Shown here piece by piece: positions 14,917 to 21,089 of a stretch of DNA of 33,096 bases. The translations under genes were made by a program, and so were the position numbers. The notes below the pieces were generated by a model, which did no database searches, had not been told where the DNA came from, and saw only the letters and a program-made list of their open reading frames with translations. The stretch's first letter is position 1; each line of letters opens with the position of its first letter. This stretch comes from a virus. The stretch lies in the IMG/VR virus record IMGVR_UViG_3300011114_000184, positions 1-33,096 of that record. One strand, written 5' to 3'.

Positions 14917-14945
14917 TTGACACTATAAATCTATTTGATTAATAT
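14917..14945 (+). promoter_or_regulatory. Plus-strand early promoter
   Basis: -35 TTGACA (14917-14922, perfect consensus), 17-base spacer, -10 TAATAT (14940-14945). Transcription would start near 14952 and the first gene follows with GGAGGA at 14969-14974 and ATG at 14979. It drives the recombination and accessory block. Confidence 0.75.
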
Positions 14946-14950
14946 TGCAA
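14922..14950 (-). promoter_or_regulatory. Minus-strand early promoter overlapping the plus promoter
   Basis: On the minus strand: -35 TTGCAA (complement of 14945-14950), 17-base spacer, -10 TATAGT (complement of 14922-14927). Its -10 shares a base with the plus-strand -35 and the two promoters occupy nearly the same DNA, so they should compete for polymerase. It would drive the regulator and replication genes. Confidence 0.55.
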
Positions 14951-14978
14951 CTGTAGTTTTTAATTAATGGAGGAAATT

Positions 14979-15179
14979 ATGGCAAAGATCAAGTATGTAG
15001 TTGAATTAGCAATAGATTCAACATGGATTGCAGATGGTTTTGATATTAGAACCAATAAAGATGTAAAAGATTTATTGCAACAATTGTTACCTTATGCTTA
15101 TGGCTATGAAGTAAGTGGTCGTGTTATATCTAAACCAAAATTAAGTATTGTTAAAAAATTACAAGGATATACAAAATGA
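14979..15179 (+). CDS. First gene of the plus operon, unknown small protein
   Basis: 66 residues from ATG 14979, chosen because GGAGGA lies four to five bases upstream; an earlier in-frame ATG at 14967 precedes the binding site. It begins MAKIKYVVELAID, with a mixed alpha/beta composition and a basic end (KKLQGYTK). No family recognised. It is expressed directly from the plus-strand early promoter, so it could be an early host-takeover protein; that is speculation. Confidence 0.7.
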   Translation: MAKIKYVVELAIDSTWIADGFDIRTNKDVKDLLQQLLPYAYGYEVSGRVISKPKLSIVKKLQGYTK

Positions 15180-15280
15180 AAACAAAAGGCATCATCGTTA
15201 CCGTTCTAGCAACTTACCTATATGGCGCATTGTGGCTATACGTTCTTTACCCAATCTTAACTAAACATTTTGGAGCTTAA
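15176..15280 (+). CDS. Tiny single-span membrane protein
   Basis: 34 residues, ATG 15176 overlapping the previous stop (ATGA). After MKTKG there is one hydrophobic segment (IIVTVLATYLYGALWLYVLY) and a short tail. It is translationally coupled on both sides, which supports a real gene despite its size. It could be an inner-membrane peptide of unknown role. Confidence 0.6.
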   Translation: MKTKGIIVTVLATYLYGALWLYVLYPILTKHFGA

Positions 15281-15281
15281 T

Positions 15282-15566
15282 ATGAATATGCACGAAGAAT
15301 ACGCACAAGACTTAATTGACACCGATCCATTAGATGTTATTGCTAATATGGATCACGACCAAATAGCTGGCACGATTCGTGCTTTGTATTGGGCTAATGA
15401 ACGTGGCGATATGGTTAGCGTTAATATCTTTGCCAAGTCGTTAAGTAATTCTTTTTTTGAGAAGGCGATGGATATTACAGAAAAAAAGTTCCAAGAAGCT
15501 AACGTCTATCAAGGCCCTTATGACGAGATGTATGACATGGGTCACACGCACATGGACTTCCTATAA
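15282..15566 (+). CDS. Hypothetical acidic protein
   Basis: 94 residues from ATG 15282, with TGGAG about seven bases upstream inside the end of the previous gene. It is acidic and helical, rich in D, M and N (DTDPLDVIANMDHDQIAGTIRALYWA), with a methionine- and histidine-rich end (DEMYDMGHTHMDF). No family recognised. Confidence 0.7.
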   Translation: MNMHEEYAQDLIDTDPLDVIANMDHDQIAGTIRALYWANERGDMVSVNIFAKSLSNSFFEKAMDITEKKFQEANVYQGPYDEMYDMGHTHMDFL

Positions 15567-15655
15567 TGATTAAATATATCCGAAATGTTGTGTATTTATA
15601 CTGCAAGGGTTTTACTTTTAGAAAATCAATTCAATTAGCGAAAGGCATTAAATGA
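15566..15655 (+). CDS. Tiny basic ORF, coupled at both ends
   Basis: 29 residues. Its ATG overlaps the preceding stop (TAATG) and its TGA overlaps the next start (ATGA). The sequence MIKYIRNVVYLYCKGFTFRKS followed by IQLAKGIK resembles short phage peptides with a G[YF]...R.AI.LA pattern. The perfect coupling suggests it is translated; no function is known to me. Confidence 0.5.
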   Translation: MIKYIRNVVYLYCKGFTFRKSIQLAKGIK

Positions 15656-16194
15656 TTACTTTTAACGAATTAAAAAAGATCAACGTCAATGAACATACAG
15701 AAAAGAAAGGCAACTTAACTTATCTTTCATGGGCATGGGCAGTAGATCAATTATTAACTAACGATCCGATGGCAACTTGGGAATATAAAGAGCCTAAACA
15801 GTTTAACGATACATTAATGGTATTTTGCTCGGTTACGGCTTTTGGCAAAACTATGACATCCCAGCTTCCTGTATTAGATTACAAAAATAAAGCGGTTATT
15901 AATCCTGATGCTATGGCAGTTAATACTGCTATGCAACGTTGTTTGGCTAAAGCAATCGCTTTGCATGGTATTGGCTTATATATCTACGCTGGCGAAGATT
16001 TACCTTCAGAAGAATCAACAACACAACGAGTAACTCAAGCAGATATAGATGGTTGTGTTGGAAGAATTAACAAAGCCGATTCTGTTGATAAGCTAATGGA
16101 AATATATCAACAAGCTTCAACATGGTATGACGCAGCATCTTTAGCAAAAATAAAAGCATATTTATCAACTCGTAAAAATGAATTGGAGGCATAG
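15652..16194 (+). CDS. Single-strand annealing protein, DUF1071 (Sak-type)
   Basis: 180 residues. The N-terminus has the family's hallmark GNLTYLSWAWAVDQL, followed by TVTAFGKT-like CSVTAFGKTMTSQLPVLD and NTAMQRCLAKAIALHGIGLYIYAGEDLP, which closes the core domain near residue 120. A helical C-terminal tail follows. The family is a phage recombinase that anneals complementary ssDNA. The lambda-Exo-like nuclease two genes later supplies the ssDNA, an arrangement analogous to lambda Red. Confidence 0.88.
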   Translation: MITFNELKKINVNEHTEKKGNLTYLSWAWAVDQLLTNDPMATWEYKEPKQFNDTLMVFCSVTAFGKTMTSQLPVLDYKNKAVINPDAMAVNTAMQRCLAKAIALHGIGLYIYAGEDLPSEESTTQRVTQADIDGCVGRINKADSVDKLMEIYQQASTWYDAASLAKIKAYLSTRKNELEA

Positions 16195-16195
16195 T

Positions 16196-16414
16196 ATGAA
16201 TCAACAAGAACGCTTAACAGAATATTTACAAACTCATGGCAAGATTGATCCATTAAAAGCATGGACTCAATTAGGCATCTATCGTTTAGCCGATACTGTT
16301 TTTAACTTACGCAAAAAAGGTTATGAAATAACAACCACTAATAAAAAGGTTAAGAATAGATTTAAAGAAGTTTGTGTAGTGGCTGAATATAAGTTGGAGG
16401 CTAATAATGAGTGA
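16196..16414 (+). CDS. Small helix-turn-helix protein (HTH_39-like)
   Basis: 72 residues from ATG 16196, with GGAGG upstream; an earlier in-frame ATG overlaps the annealing-protein gene and lacks this site. MNQQERLTEYLQTHGKIDPL...GIYRLADTVFNLRKKGYEI is the winged-helix pattern of short phage HTH proteins with the LxxLRKxGY recognition region. It lies between the annealing protein and the exonuclease, so it may control this transcript or help DNA binding. Confidence 0.75.
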   Translation: MNQQERLTEYLQTHGKIDPLKAWTQLGIYRLADTVFNLRKKGYEITTTNKKVKNRFKEVCVVAEYKLEANNE

Positions 16415-17039
16415 CATTATTTTACAGGGAACACCTGAATGGTTGAAGCTGCGTAAAGGCCATGTCACAGCTTCAAAGGTTGCAGATATTATGGCTAAAA
16501 CTAAAACAGGGTCAAGCGCTAGTCGGCAGAATTATTTAATCGAGCTGGCTATTCAACGAGTCACAGGCGTTGTTGAAGAGTCATATAAAAATGAGGCAAT
16601 GATGCGTGGCACAGAGGAAGAGCCAAAAGCACGAGCTGCATACGAAACTATTACCAAAACTTTTGTTGAGGAAGTTTCGTTTGTCAAACATAAAACAATT
16701 GAATGGTTTGGTGCATCGCCTGACGGCATTATTAAAAACAATGACGGCACATATAACTTGTTAGAAATTAAGAATCCTAACAGCGCTACGCATTGGTCTT
16801 ATATAAAAGATGGTGAAATACCAACTAAATATAAAATTCAAATGATGGCTCAAATGTCTTGCACAGGCGCTCAATGGACAGATTTCTTTTCTTACGACAG
16901 TCGTATGCCTGAAGGAAGTAGATACTTTTTAGCTCGATTACAGCGTGACGGTGCTTTCATAGATTCTATGGAGCAAGAAATTAAAACCTTTTTAGAAGAG
17001 GTCGCACATGAAACAAAACTCATGGAAAACCGAGTTTAA
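16407..17039 (+). CDS. YqaJ-like exonuclease (lambda Exo family)
   Basis: 210 residues. QGTPEWLKLRKGHVTASKVADIM is the YqaJ/lambda-Exo N-terminal signature. The PD-(D/E)xK core is visible as the RGTEEEPKARAAYE helix, WFGASPDGII with its aspartate (about 110-120), and LLEIKNP carrying the E-x-K (about 127-133), then QMMAQMSCTGAQWTDFFSY. It would resect double-stranded ends so the annealing protein can pair strands. It overlaps the HTH gene by 8 bases. Confidence 0.92.
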   Translation: MSDIILQGTPEWLKLRKGHVTASKVADIMAKTKTGSSASRQNYLIELAIQRVTGVVEESYKNEAMMRGTEEEPKARAAYETITKTFVEEVSFVKHKTIEWFGASPDGIIKNNDGTYNLLEIKNPNSATHWSYIKDGEIPTKYKIQMMAQMSCTGAQWTDFFSYDSRMPEGSRYFLARLQRDGAFIDSMEQEIKTFLEEVAHETKLMENRV

Positions 17040-17048
17040 TTTGCAAGA

Positions 17049-17057
17049 TGGTATAAT
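17049..17057 (+). promoter_or_regulatory. Extended -10 promoter before the SleB-type hydrolase
   Basis: TGGTATAAT is a perfect extended -10 element (TGnTATAAT) just after the exonuclease stop. No good -35 is visible 17 bases upstream, which is acceptable for extended -10 promoters. Transcription would begin near 17064, about 25 bases before the hydrolase start. Confidence 0.5.
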
Positions 17058-17088
17058 ACCTATTGGCAACAACACAAGGGGATCATTT

Positions 17089-17478
17089 ATGATCGACCAA
17101 GCCTTGCTATGTCTAGCGCAAACCATTTACATGGAAAGCAGCCTAGAACGCAAAGAAGCACAAATTGGAGTTGGCTATGTATTAATGCGTAGAGCTGACT
17201 TTGATCCACAACAGGTGTGTAATGAAATGAAAAAACCGTATCAGTTTACTTGGTATGGAAAAGTTAAACCACCTGAACATAAGGAAATTAAACCCTATTT
17301 TCTTGATCTTGCATATCGCATCATGCACAAGTTAGAGCCTGACTATTCTTATGGCGCTCAAAACTTTCACGATGATTCAATCAAAAAACCTCAATCATGG
17401 TTCAAACTTAAAAAGACTGTTCAATGGTCGCACATGATTTTCTATAAACAGGAGGAAACAAAATATGCTCAATATTGA
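17089..17478 (+). CDS. SleB/CwlJ-type cell-wall hydrolase (endolysin candidate)
   Basis: 129 residues from ATG 17089, which has AAGGGGA at suitable spacing; an in-frame ATG at 17008 lies inside the exonuclease gene. The start LLCLAQTIYMESSLERKEAQIGVGYVLMRRA carries the family's catalytic glutamate in MES (residue 16). PYQFTWYG and YGAQNFHDD...WSHMIFYK match the C-terminal blocks (QFSW, ATHYHA, HxFY). The family cleaves the glycan strand of peptidoglycan. No signal peptide is visible, so export would need a holin. The start codon lies in the palindrome 17081-17094. Confidence 0.85.
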   Translation: MIDQALLCLAQTIYMESSLERKEAQIGVGYVLMRRADFDPQQVCNEMKKPYQFTWYGKVKPPEHKEIKPYFLDLAYRIMHKLEPDYSYGAQNFHDDSIKKPQSWFKLKKTVQWSHMIFYKQEETKYAQY

Positions 17479-17740
17479 GTTATATGCCAAACAACTTAAT
17501 GGATTGGATGTTCAATCCGTATTAAATCCAAAAAAACTGCAAAACCCACCTGAAGATGTTTCATTAGATTATTACGTTTATCGTGGTAAAAAAGGCTATG
17601 CAAGTTTTTTATCTTCTAACAATAAAGAAAGACAAATATCTTGCAATATTAAATTAATATTTGACGGCAGAACAAATTTGCTGAAAGATGTGAAGTTTAT
17701 TGAAATAAAACATAAAGATAACCAAAAATGGAAGAAGTAA
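17465..17740 (+). CDS. Hypothetical protein after the SleB-type hydrolase
   Basis: 91 residues, basic and probably alpha/beta (SLDYYVYRGKKGYASFL, NIKLIFDGRTN). ATG 17465 overlaps the end of the hydrolase gene by 14 bases and has GGAGG upstream (17451-17455). No family, signal peptide or membrane segment recognised. The location suggests it is co-transcribed from the extended -10 promoter. Confidence 0.7.
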   Translation: MLNIELYAKQLNGLDVQSVLNPKKLQNPPEDVSLDYYVYRGKKGYASFLSSNNKERQISCNIKLIFDGRTNLLKDVKFIEIKHKDNQKWKK

Positions 17741-17844
17741 TAACTTTTATAGTAAGGTGCTTAATGTTCTGTGGATGTGTCGGTCTTATGATCGGCACTT
17801 TTTTTATGCTTGAACTTTTATTTGGAACTCATATATGTCATTAA
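17728..17844 (+). CDS. Tiny membrane protein, possible holin-like peptide
   Basis: 38 residues overlapping both neighbours (13 and 10 bases). After MEEV it is almost wholly hydrophobic with three cysteines and several glycines (FCGCVGLMIGTFFMLELLFG), consistent with one membrane span. Its position two genes after a cell-wall hydrolase allows a role in lysis, but no binding site is obvious and the evidence is circumstantial. Confidence 0.5.
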   Translation: MEEVITFIVRCLMFCGCVGLMIGTFFMLELLFGTHICH

Positions 17845-19049
17845 GAAAAGAACAGTTGTTGGAGGCGGTTGAAGCTTTTAATAAGACAGGAAGTGAAACT
17901 AAAGCAGCAGAATTATTAGGTATTAAACGAGCTTGTTTGCAAGGCAGATTAAAGGCAGCAAGATTAGAAAATATAGTTCCCTCAATACCACTTGAAACAC
18001 AACTCTCACCTGAAGTAGCCCTTAAAGACAAAGTAAGAACCCTAGAAGCGCAAATAGCTTCATTCAATCGTGACGTATTAAATGAGAATTATGTTAAGTC
18101 AAAAATTCTTAAAATGGCAGAAAAGAAACCTTCGCCACCTAGCTGGTTATCTAAACCTAGCCCAAGTAAATCTGCTCCAGGCGTTCCTACATTATTTGCA
18201 TCGGATTGGCATTGGGGTGAAAACGTTGACCCTAACCAAGTTAATAATGTCAATTCATATAATATGAAGATAGCTCATAAACGAGCTAAAAAAATGATTG
18301 AAGTTGCTATTGACCTTTTAAATAATCACATGGTTAATCCAAAGTATCCAGGCATTGTATTAGCTTTAGGCGGTGACATGGTATCAGGTGACATCCATGA
18401 AGAGTTGATGGCCACCAATGATGCAGAGATTATGCCTGTAGTTATAGATTTGTTCGGTGTGCTAATTTGGTGCATATCTACATTGGCAGATCAGTTTGGC
18501 AAAGTATTTGTTCCATGCGTAGGCGGTAATCATGGCCGTAACACTCATAAGATTAGAAACAAAGGCCGTAACTTTACTTCTTTTGATTGGCTAACTTATC
18601 AATTCCTAGCTAAACACTTTGAAACCGATAGCCGAGTATCTTTTCATATACCTGACGGCCCTGACGCTTTATATGCTATTTACAACCATAAATACTTATT
18701 AACCCATGGCGATCAGTTTAGAGGCGGTGACGGAGTCATTGGTGCGCTAGGCCCTATTATTCGTGGTGACCATAAAAAAAGGTCTAGAAACGCCCAAATT
18801 GATATGGAATACGATACTATGATAATCGGCCATTTCCACCAATTAATACAATTAGAAAGATTGATTGTAAACGGATCGCTAAAAGGGTATTGTGAATATG
18901 CGTATAGCAATAACTTTGGATTTGAACCTCCAAGGCAAGCTTTATGGATAACGCATCCTTACCATGGCATTACATTTTCAATGCCTGTCAACGTGGATGT
19001 ATCGTTTGAAAATTCAGATAAATCAGAATGGGTTAGTTGGAAGGGTTAA
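17835..19049 (+). CDS. HTH-metallophosphatase fusion protein
   Basis: 404 residues. Residues 1-45 form a Fis-like HTH (AAELLGIKRACLQGRLKAAR). A linker leads to a calcineurin-like metallophosphoesterase with all metal-binding motifs: SDWHWG (D124, H126), GGDMVSGD (D181), GGNHGR (N232, H233), THGDQFRGG and GHFH. Relatives in phages are usually annotated as DNA-binding phosphoesterases; the HTH suggests the substrate is DNA or the enzyme is targeted to it. Substrate not determined. It overlaps the tiny membrane gene by 10 bases. Confidence 0.85.
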   Translation: MSLRKEQLLEAVEAFNKTGSETKAAELLGIKRACLQGRLKAARLENIVPSIPLETQLSPEVALKDKVRTLEAQIASFNRDVLNENYVKSKILKMAEKKPSPPSWLSKPSPSKSAPGVPTLFASDWHWGENVDPNQVNNVNSYNMKIAHKRAKKMIEVAIDLLNNHMVNPKYPGIVLALGGDMVSGDIHEELMATNDAEIMPVVIDLFGVLIWCISTLADQFGKVFVPCVGGNHGRNTHKIRNKGRNFTSFDWLTYQFLAKHFETDSRVSFHIPDGPDALYAIYNHKYLLTHGDQFRGGDGVIGALGPIIRGDHKKRSRNAQIDMEYDTMIIGHFHQLIQLERLIVNGSLKGYCEYAYSNNFGFEPPRQALWITHPYHGITFSMPVNVDVSFENSDKSEWVSWKG

Positions 19050-19051
19050 AA

Positions 19052-19396
19052 ATGACATTATTGAGCGCTAAATATATTGCATCTTTGTATTCAGCGTTTA
19101 GACTTATGCCACCTTTTGACCGATACGATTTACCAACCGCCTCAAAAATAGAATGGAAAATAATTAATGACCCAGCAGCTTATGGATATTTTCATTGTGA
19201 CCCACATTTAAAAATAGAAATTTCAAAAGGTCGTTGTTTGCACTTTTTAACCATTTCTGAAACTTTATTGCATGAAATGTGTCACTTAACCCTTTATTGT
19301 AAAGGTTACAAGCACTGGGAGGCCCATGGCGCGACTTTTTATAAGCTGGCGGACAAAGTATCCAACCTTTATGGATTTGACCCTAAAAGGCTATAA
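19052..19396 (+). CDS. SprT-like zinc metalloprotease
   Basis: 114 residues from ATG 19052, behind GGAAGGG; an earlier in-frame ATG overlaps the phosphatase gene. LLHEMCHLTLY (about 72-82) has the HExxH zinc site and HWEAHGATFYKLADKV (88-103) supplies the third histidine, the SprT-like arrangement. The cysteine in HEMCH is a common variant position. SprT-like proteases digest DNA-bound proteins in cells; in phages the role is unknown, perhaps clearing proteins from replicating DNA. Confidence 0.82.
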   Translation: MTLLSAKYIASLYSAFRLMPPFDRYDLPTASKIEWKIINDPAAYGYFHCDPHLKIEISKGRCLHFLTISETLLHEMCHLTLYCKGYKHWEAHGATFYKLADKVSNLYGFDPKRL

Positions 19397-19410
19397 CGTG
19401 CGTTTTAGGG
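19381..19410. repeat. 8-bp inverted repeat flanking the SprT-like stop codon
   Basis: CCCTAAAA (19381-19388) and TTTTAGGG (19403-19410) are perfect complements with a 14-base loop that contains the stop codon at 19394-19396. A T-run follows after 11 bases (19422-19427). It may form an mRNA hairpin that lowers expression of the last gene or protects the message. Confidence 0.4.
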
Positions 19411-19437
19411 CTATATATTACTTTTTTGGAGGAAATT

Positions 19438-19716
19438 ATGAGCAAAGTAGATGAAATTTTAAAGAATAGGGACAGTATTCACGGTGATTTTCAAAAAGGA
19501 GCGCAAACTGCACAACTTTTAAAAGCCGTTATATATGATAGTGAAAATCATTTGCCTTTGGATATGAATGAGTCTTTAGATTTGATATGCACTAAAATAG
19601 CCAGGATAGTAAACGGCAATTATAACGAGATTGATCATTGGCTTGACATAGCAGGATATGCCCAGCTAATATCTAACAAACTTCAAAAGAATTTGAGTGA
19701 AAACTCAAATAGGTGA
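19438..19716 (+). CDS. DUF6378 protein
   Basis: 92 residues from ATG 19438 with GGAGG upstream. EILKNRDSIHGDFQKGAQTAQLLKAV, the helical ESLDLICTKIARIVNG segment and DHWLDIAGYAQL match the DUF6378 pattern (ERxxxHGDF...ES...IxxKxxRIxxG...DHWxDIAGY). The all-helical fold with conserved H, D and E resembles MazG/dUTPase-like nucleotide pyrophosphatases, but activity is not established. Last gene of the plus operon, followed by a strong terminator. Confidence 0.8.
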   Translation: MSKVDEILKNRDSIHGDFQKGAQTAQLLKAVIYDSENHLPLDMNESLDLICTKIARIVNGNYNEIDHWLDIAGYAQLISNKLQKNLSENSNR

Positions 19717-19747
19717 ATAGCGTTCCTCAGAAAAATGTATTCACATT

Positions 19748-19773
19748 AAAAAAGGGCAGAAATGCCCTTTTTT
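19748..19773. terminator. Strong bidirectional rho-independent terminator
   Basis: AAAAAAGGGCA (19748-19758) and TGCCCTTTTTT (19763-19773) form a perfect 11-bp stem closed by a GAAA tetraloop, with T-runs in both directions. It lies where the plus operon and the minus late operon converge, so it can end both transcripts. Confidence 0.92.
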
Positions 19774-19885
19774 ATTTACCAATAACAAATAATATATTCT
19801 GAAAGTATATGGAGAGGCAAATAGCACATACATACCAAACTAATGCTAATAGTAAACGCAACAAATACCTCAAAAAAGTTATCCA

Positions 19886-20056
19886 CTATTTATTTGGATG
19901 AGCACGACTCATTGGCATCTTTTCGTGCATTTTTAATTCACGAGATAGTTTTTCAACTTTAGCCTTTTCGTGTTCCCAATCCTTCATAATTTGCATTTCT
20001 TTTTTCTCGTGACGGATTGAAGGTTCGCATTTTTCTATTTTCATATTTGTAGCCAT
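19886..20056 (-). CDS. Small charged coiled-coil protein at the end of the late operon
   Basis: 56 residues from ATG 20056 to TAG 19886, with AAAGGATAAATT before the start. It is dominated by K, E, M and H, with a long helix of coiled-coil character (MKDWEHEKAKVEKLSRELKM) and one cysteine. No family recognised and no membrane segment. It is the last minus-strand gene before the terminator and follows the M15 peptidase by three bases. Confidence 0.65.
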   Translation of the reverse strand: MATNMKIEKCEPSIRHEKKEMQIMKDWEHEKAKVEKLSRELKMHEKMPMSRAHPNK

Positions 20057-20059
20057 AAT

Positions 20060-20500
20060 TTATCCTTTAAAAGTTCTTGTTCCTGATTTGTCAATAATTA
20101 ATTTTTGTAATCTTTGCGTTTCGCCTTTCGGTGCAAAGCCGATATGACACCATCTATCATACTCCAAAATAACTTGGTCATACTGAATATTACTCCCAAT
20201 AATAGCATCCACAACAGCACGAGGGCTACCGAAATTAGGGCATACAATGTCCGCAGCCAATCCTTGAACGTGGCTAGAAGTAGGTTTGCTTCCAAGCCCT
20301 GTATTAACAGATAAGCAACGATAAGCGCTATTAACATGAATAGGATGATTAAGAACATTTCTTACTCCTTCCAAGTTATCTGCTAACCACTTTAAATTAT
20401 TTAATACAGTTGCATCGCTAGGCATATTATCTATGTTATTGCGATCAGCAAATTCAGAAGCGTAAAGTTCCTCTAATGTAAAATGAGGAGTTAATTTCAA
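20060..20500 (-). CDS. Endolysin, M15-family peptidase
   Basis: 146 residues starting at TTG 20500, which overlaps the holin stop (TTGA); the resulting MKLTPHFTLEELYASEFADR is exactly the usual family N-terminus, so the rare start is likely. The zinc ligands are H77 and D84 in SSHVQGLAADIV and H119 in WCHIGFA. The family cuts peptide cross-links of peptidoglycan. The gene follows the 3-TM holin, and a second ORF with holin features lies inside it in another frame (20098-20358). No signal peptide. Confidence 0.92.
   Translation of the reverse strand: MKLTPHFTLEELYASEFADRNNIDNMPSDATVLNNLKWLADNLEGVRNVLNHPIHVNSAYRCLSVNTGLGSKPTSSHVQGLAADIVCPNFGSPRAVVDAIIGSNIQYDQVILEYDRWCHIGFAPKGETQRLQKLIIDKSGTRTFKG
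20098..20358 (-). CDS. Candidate overlapping holin-like ORF inside the endolysin gene
   Basis: 86 residues in a shifted frame wholly within the M15 gene. ATG 20358 has AAGGAG (complement of 20365-20370) at a 6-base spacing, an ideal binding site. The product has a hydrophobic N-terminal segment (about 2-22), a second one (about 38-60, ALISVALVLLWMLLLGVIF), and a strongly basic tail (HRKAKRKDYKN): the plan of a class II holin. The binding site also encodes EGVRN of the peptidase, and overlapping frames can be hydrophobic by chance, so this is a candidate rather than an established gene. Confidence 0.4.
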   Translation of the reverse strand: MFLIILFMLIALIVAYLLIQGLEANLLLATFKDWLRTLYALISVALVLLWMLLLGVIFSMTKLFWSMIDGVISALHRKAKRKDYKN

Positions 20501-20892
20501 TTTGCACCTTTGATCTTTTCAATAGTCCTTAATCCGCCAATACCCAATAAACCACCTAATACTGTATTTAAAGTTGCCATGTCAAATGGCACAAGAATTG
20601 GTTGTTGATGAAATAGCATGAGAAAACAATTAAGAATTGGAAAGAATACAAAGTGCAAGGAAAAAGCAAAACCACAAACCCAACCAATGCCTGGCCGCCA
20701 ACCTGATTTAAAAAGATTTTCAGATTTAGCTTCTTCTGCATTAATATTAATTTGACCAAGAGATAATTGAAAGTCTTGTTCGCTTAAAGCTTTTTCTAAT
20801 TCTTGTTTTGCTTTTTCACGAGCATTAACGTCAGGTATAACTCTATCTAATACAGTAGAGCCAATAGATAATACTGAATCAATGATGCCCAT
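20497..20892 (-). CDS. Holin, 3-TM gene-transfer-release type
   Basis: 131 residues. An N-terminal amphipathic helical region (about 20-60, REKAKQELEKALSEQDFQL) precedes FKSGWRPGIGWVCGFAFSLHFV and further hydrophobic segments (FFPILNCFLMLF, about 88-100, and TLNTVLGGLLGIGGLRTIEK near the end). The FRSGWRP..GW motif is characteristic of the 3-TM holin family described from gene transfer agents. It should form the membrane lesion that frees the M15 endolysin encoded by the overlapping downstream gene. Confidence 0.85.
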   Translation of the reverse strand: MGIIDSVLSIGSTVLDRVIPDVNAREKAKQELEKALSEQDFQLSLGQININAEEAKSENLFKSGWRPGIGWVCGFAFSLHFVFFPILNCFLMLFHQQPILVPFDMATLNTVLGGLLGIGGLRTIEKIKGAN

Positions 20893-21080
20893 TATTGAGC
20901 TACAGTTGTTGTAGCACCATGTTCGTTAGTTACAGAAACGGTTACTGTTGGAGTTGGTGCTGGAGCTTCCACAATTGGTTCAACTTTTTTAGTAAAAAAT
21001 AATTTGATATATTTAAATAAAACAACAAATACGTTAGCAATTGATTTAACTACGTTCCATAATGCTTTTAATAATTCCAT
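20892..21080 (-). CDS. Small membrane-associated lysis-region protein
   Basis: 62 residues from ATG 21080 behind AAGGAGTTAAT. An amphipathic to hydrophobic helix (about 5-28, NVFVVLFKYIKLFF) is followed by KK and a T-, V- and P-rich tail (EAPAPTPTVTVSV). It directly abuts the holin gene. No family recognised; one membrane helix with a possibly periplasmic or cytoplasmic beta tail suggests an accessory lysis or membrane protein. Confidence 0.65.
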   Translation of the reverse strand: MELLKALWNVVKSIANVFVVLFKYIKLFFTKKVEPIVEAPAPTPTVTVSVTNEHGATTTVAQ

Positions 21081-21089
21081 ATTAACTCC

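Noticed and set aside
14674-14978. Temperate immunity region with attachment site
   Set aside because: No integrase, excisionase, CI-like repressor or att-like duplication is visible, so lysogeny is not supported.
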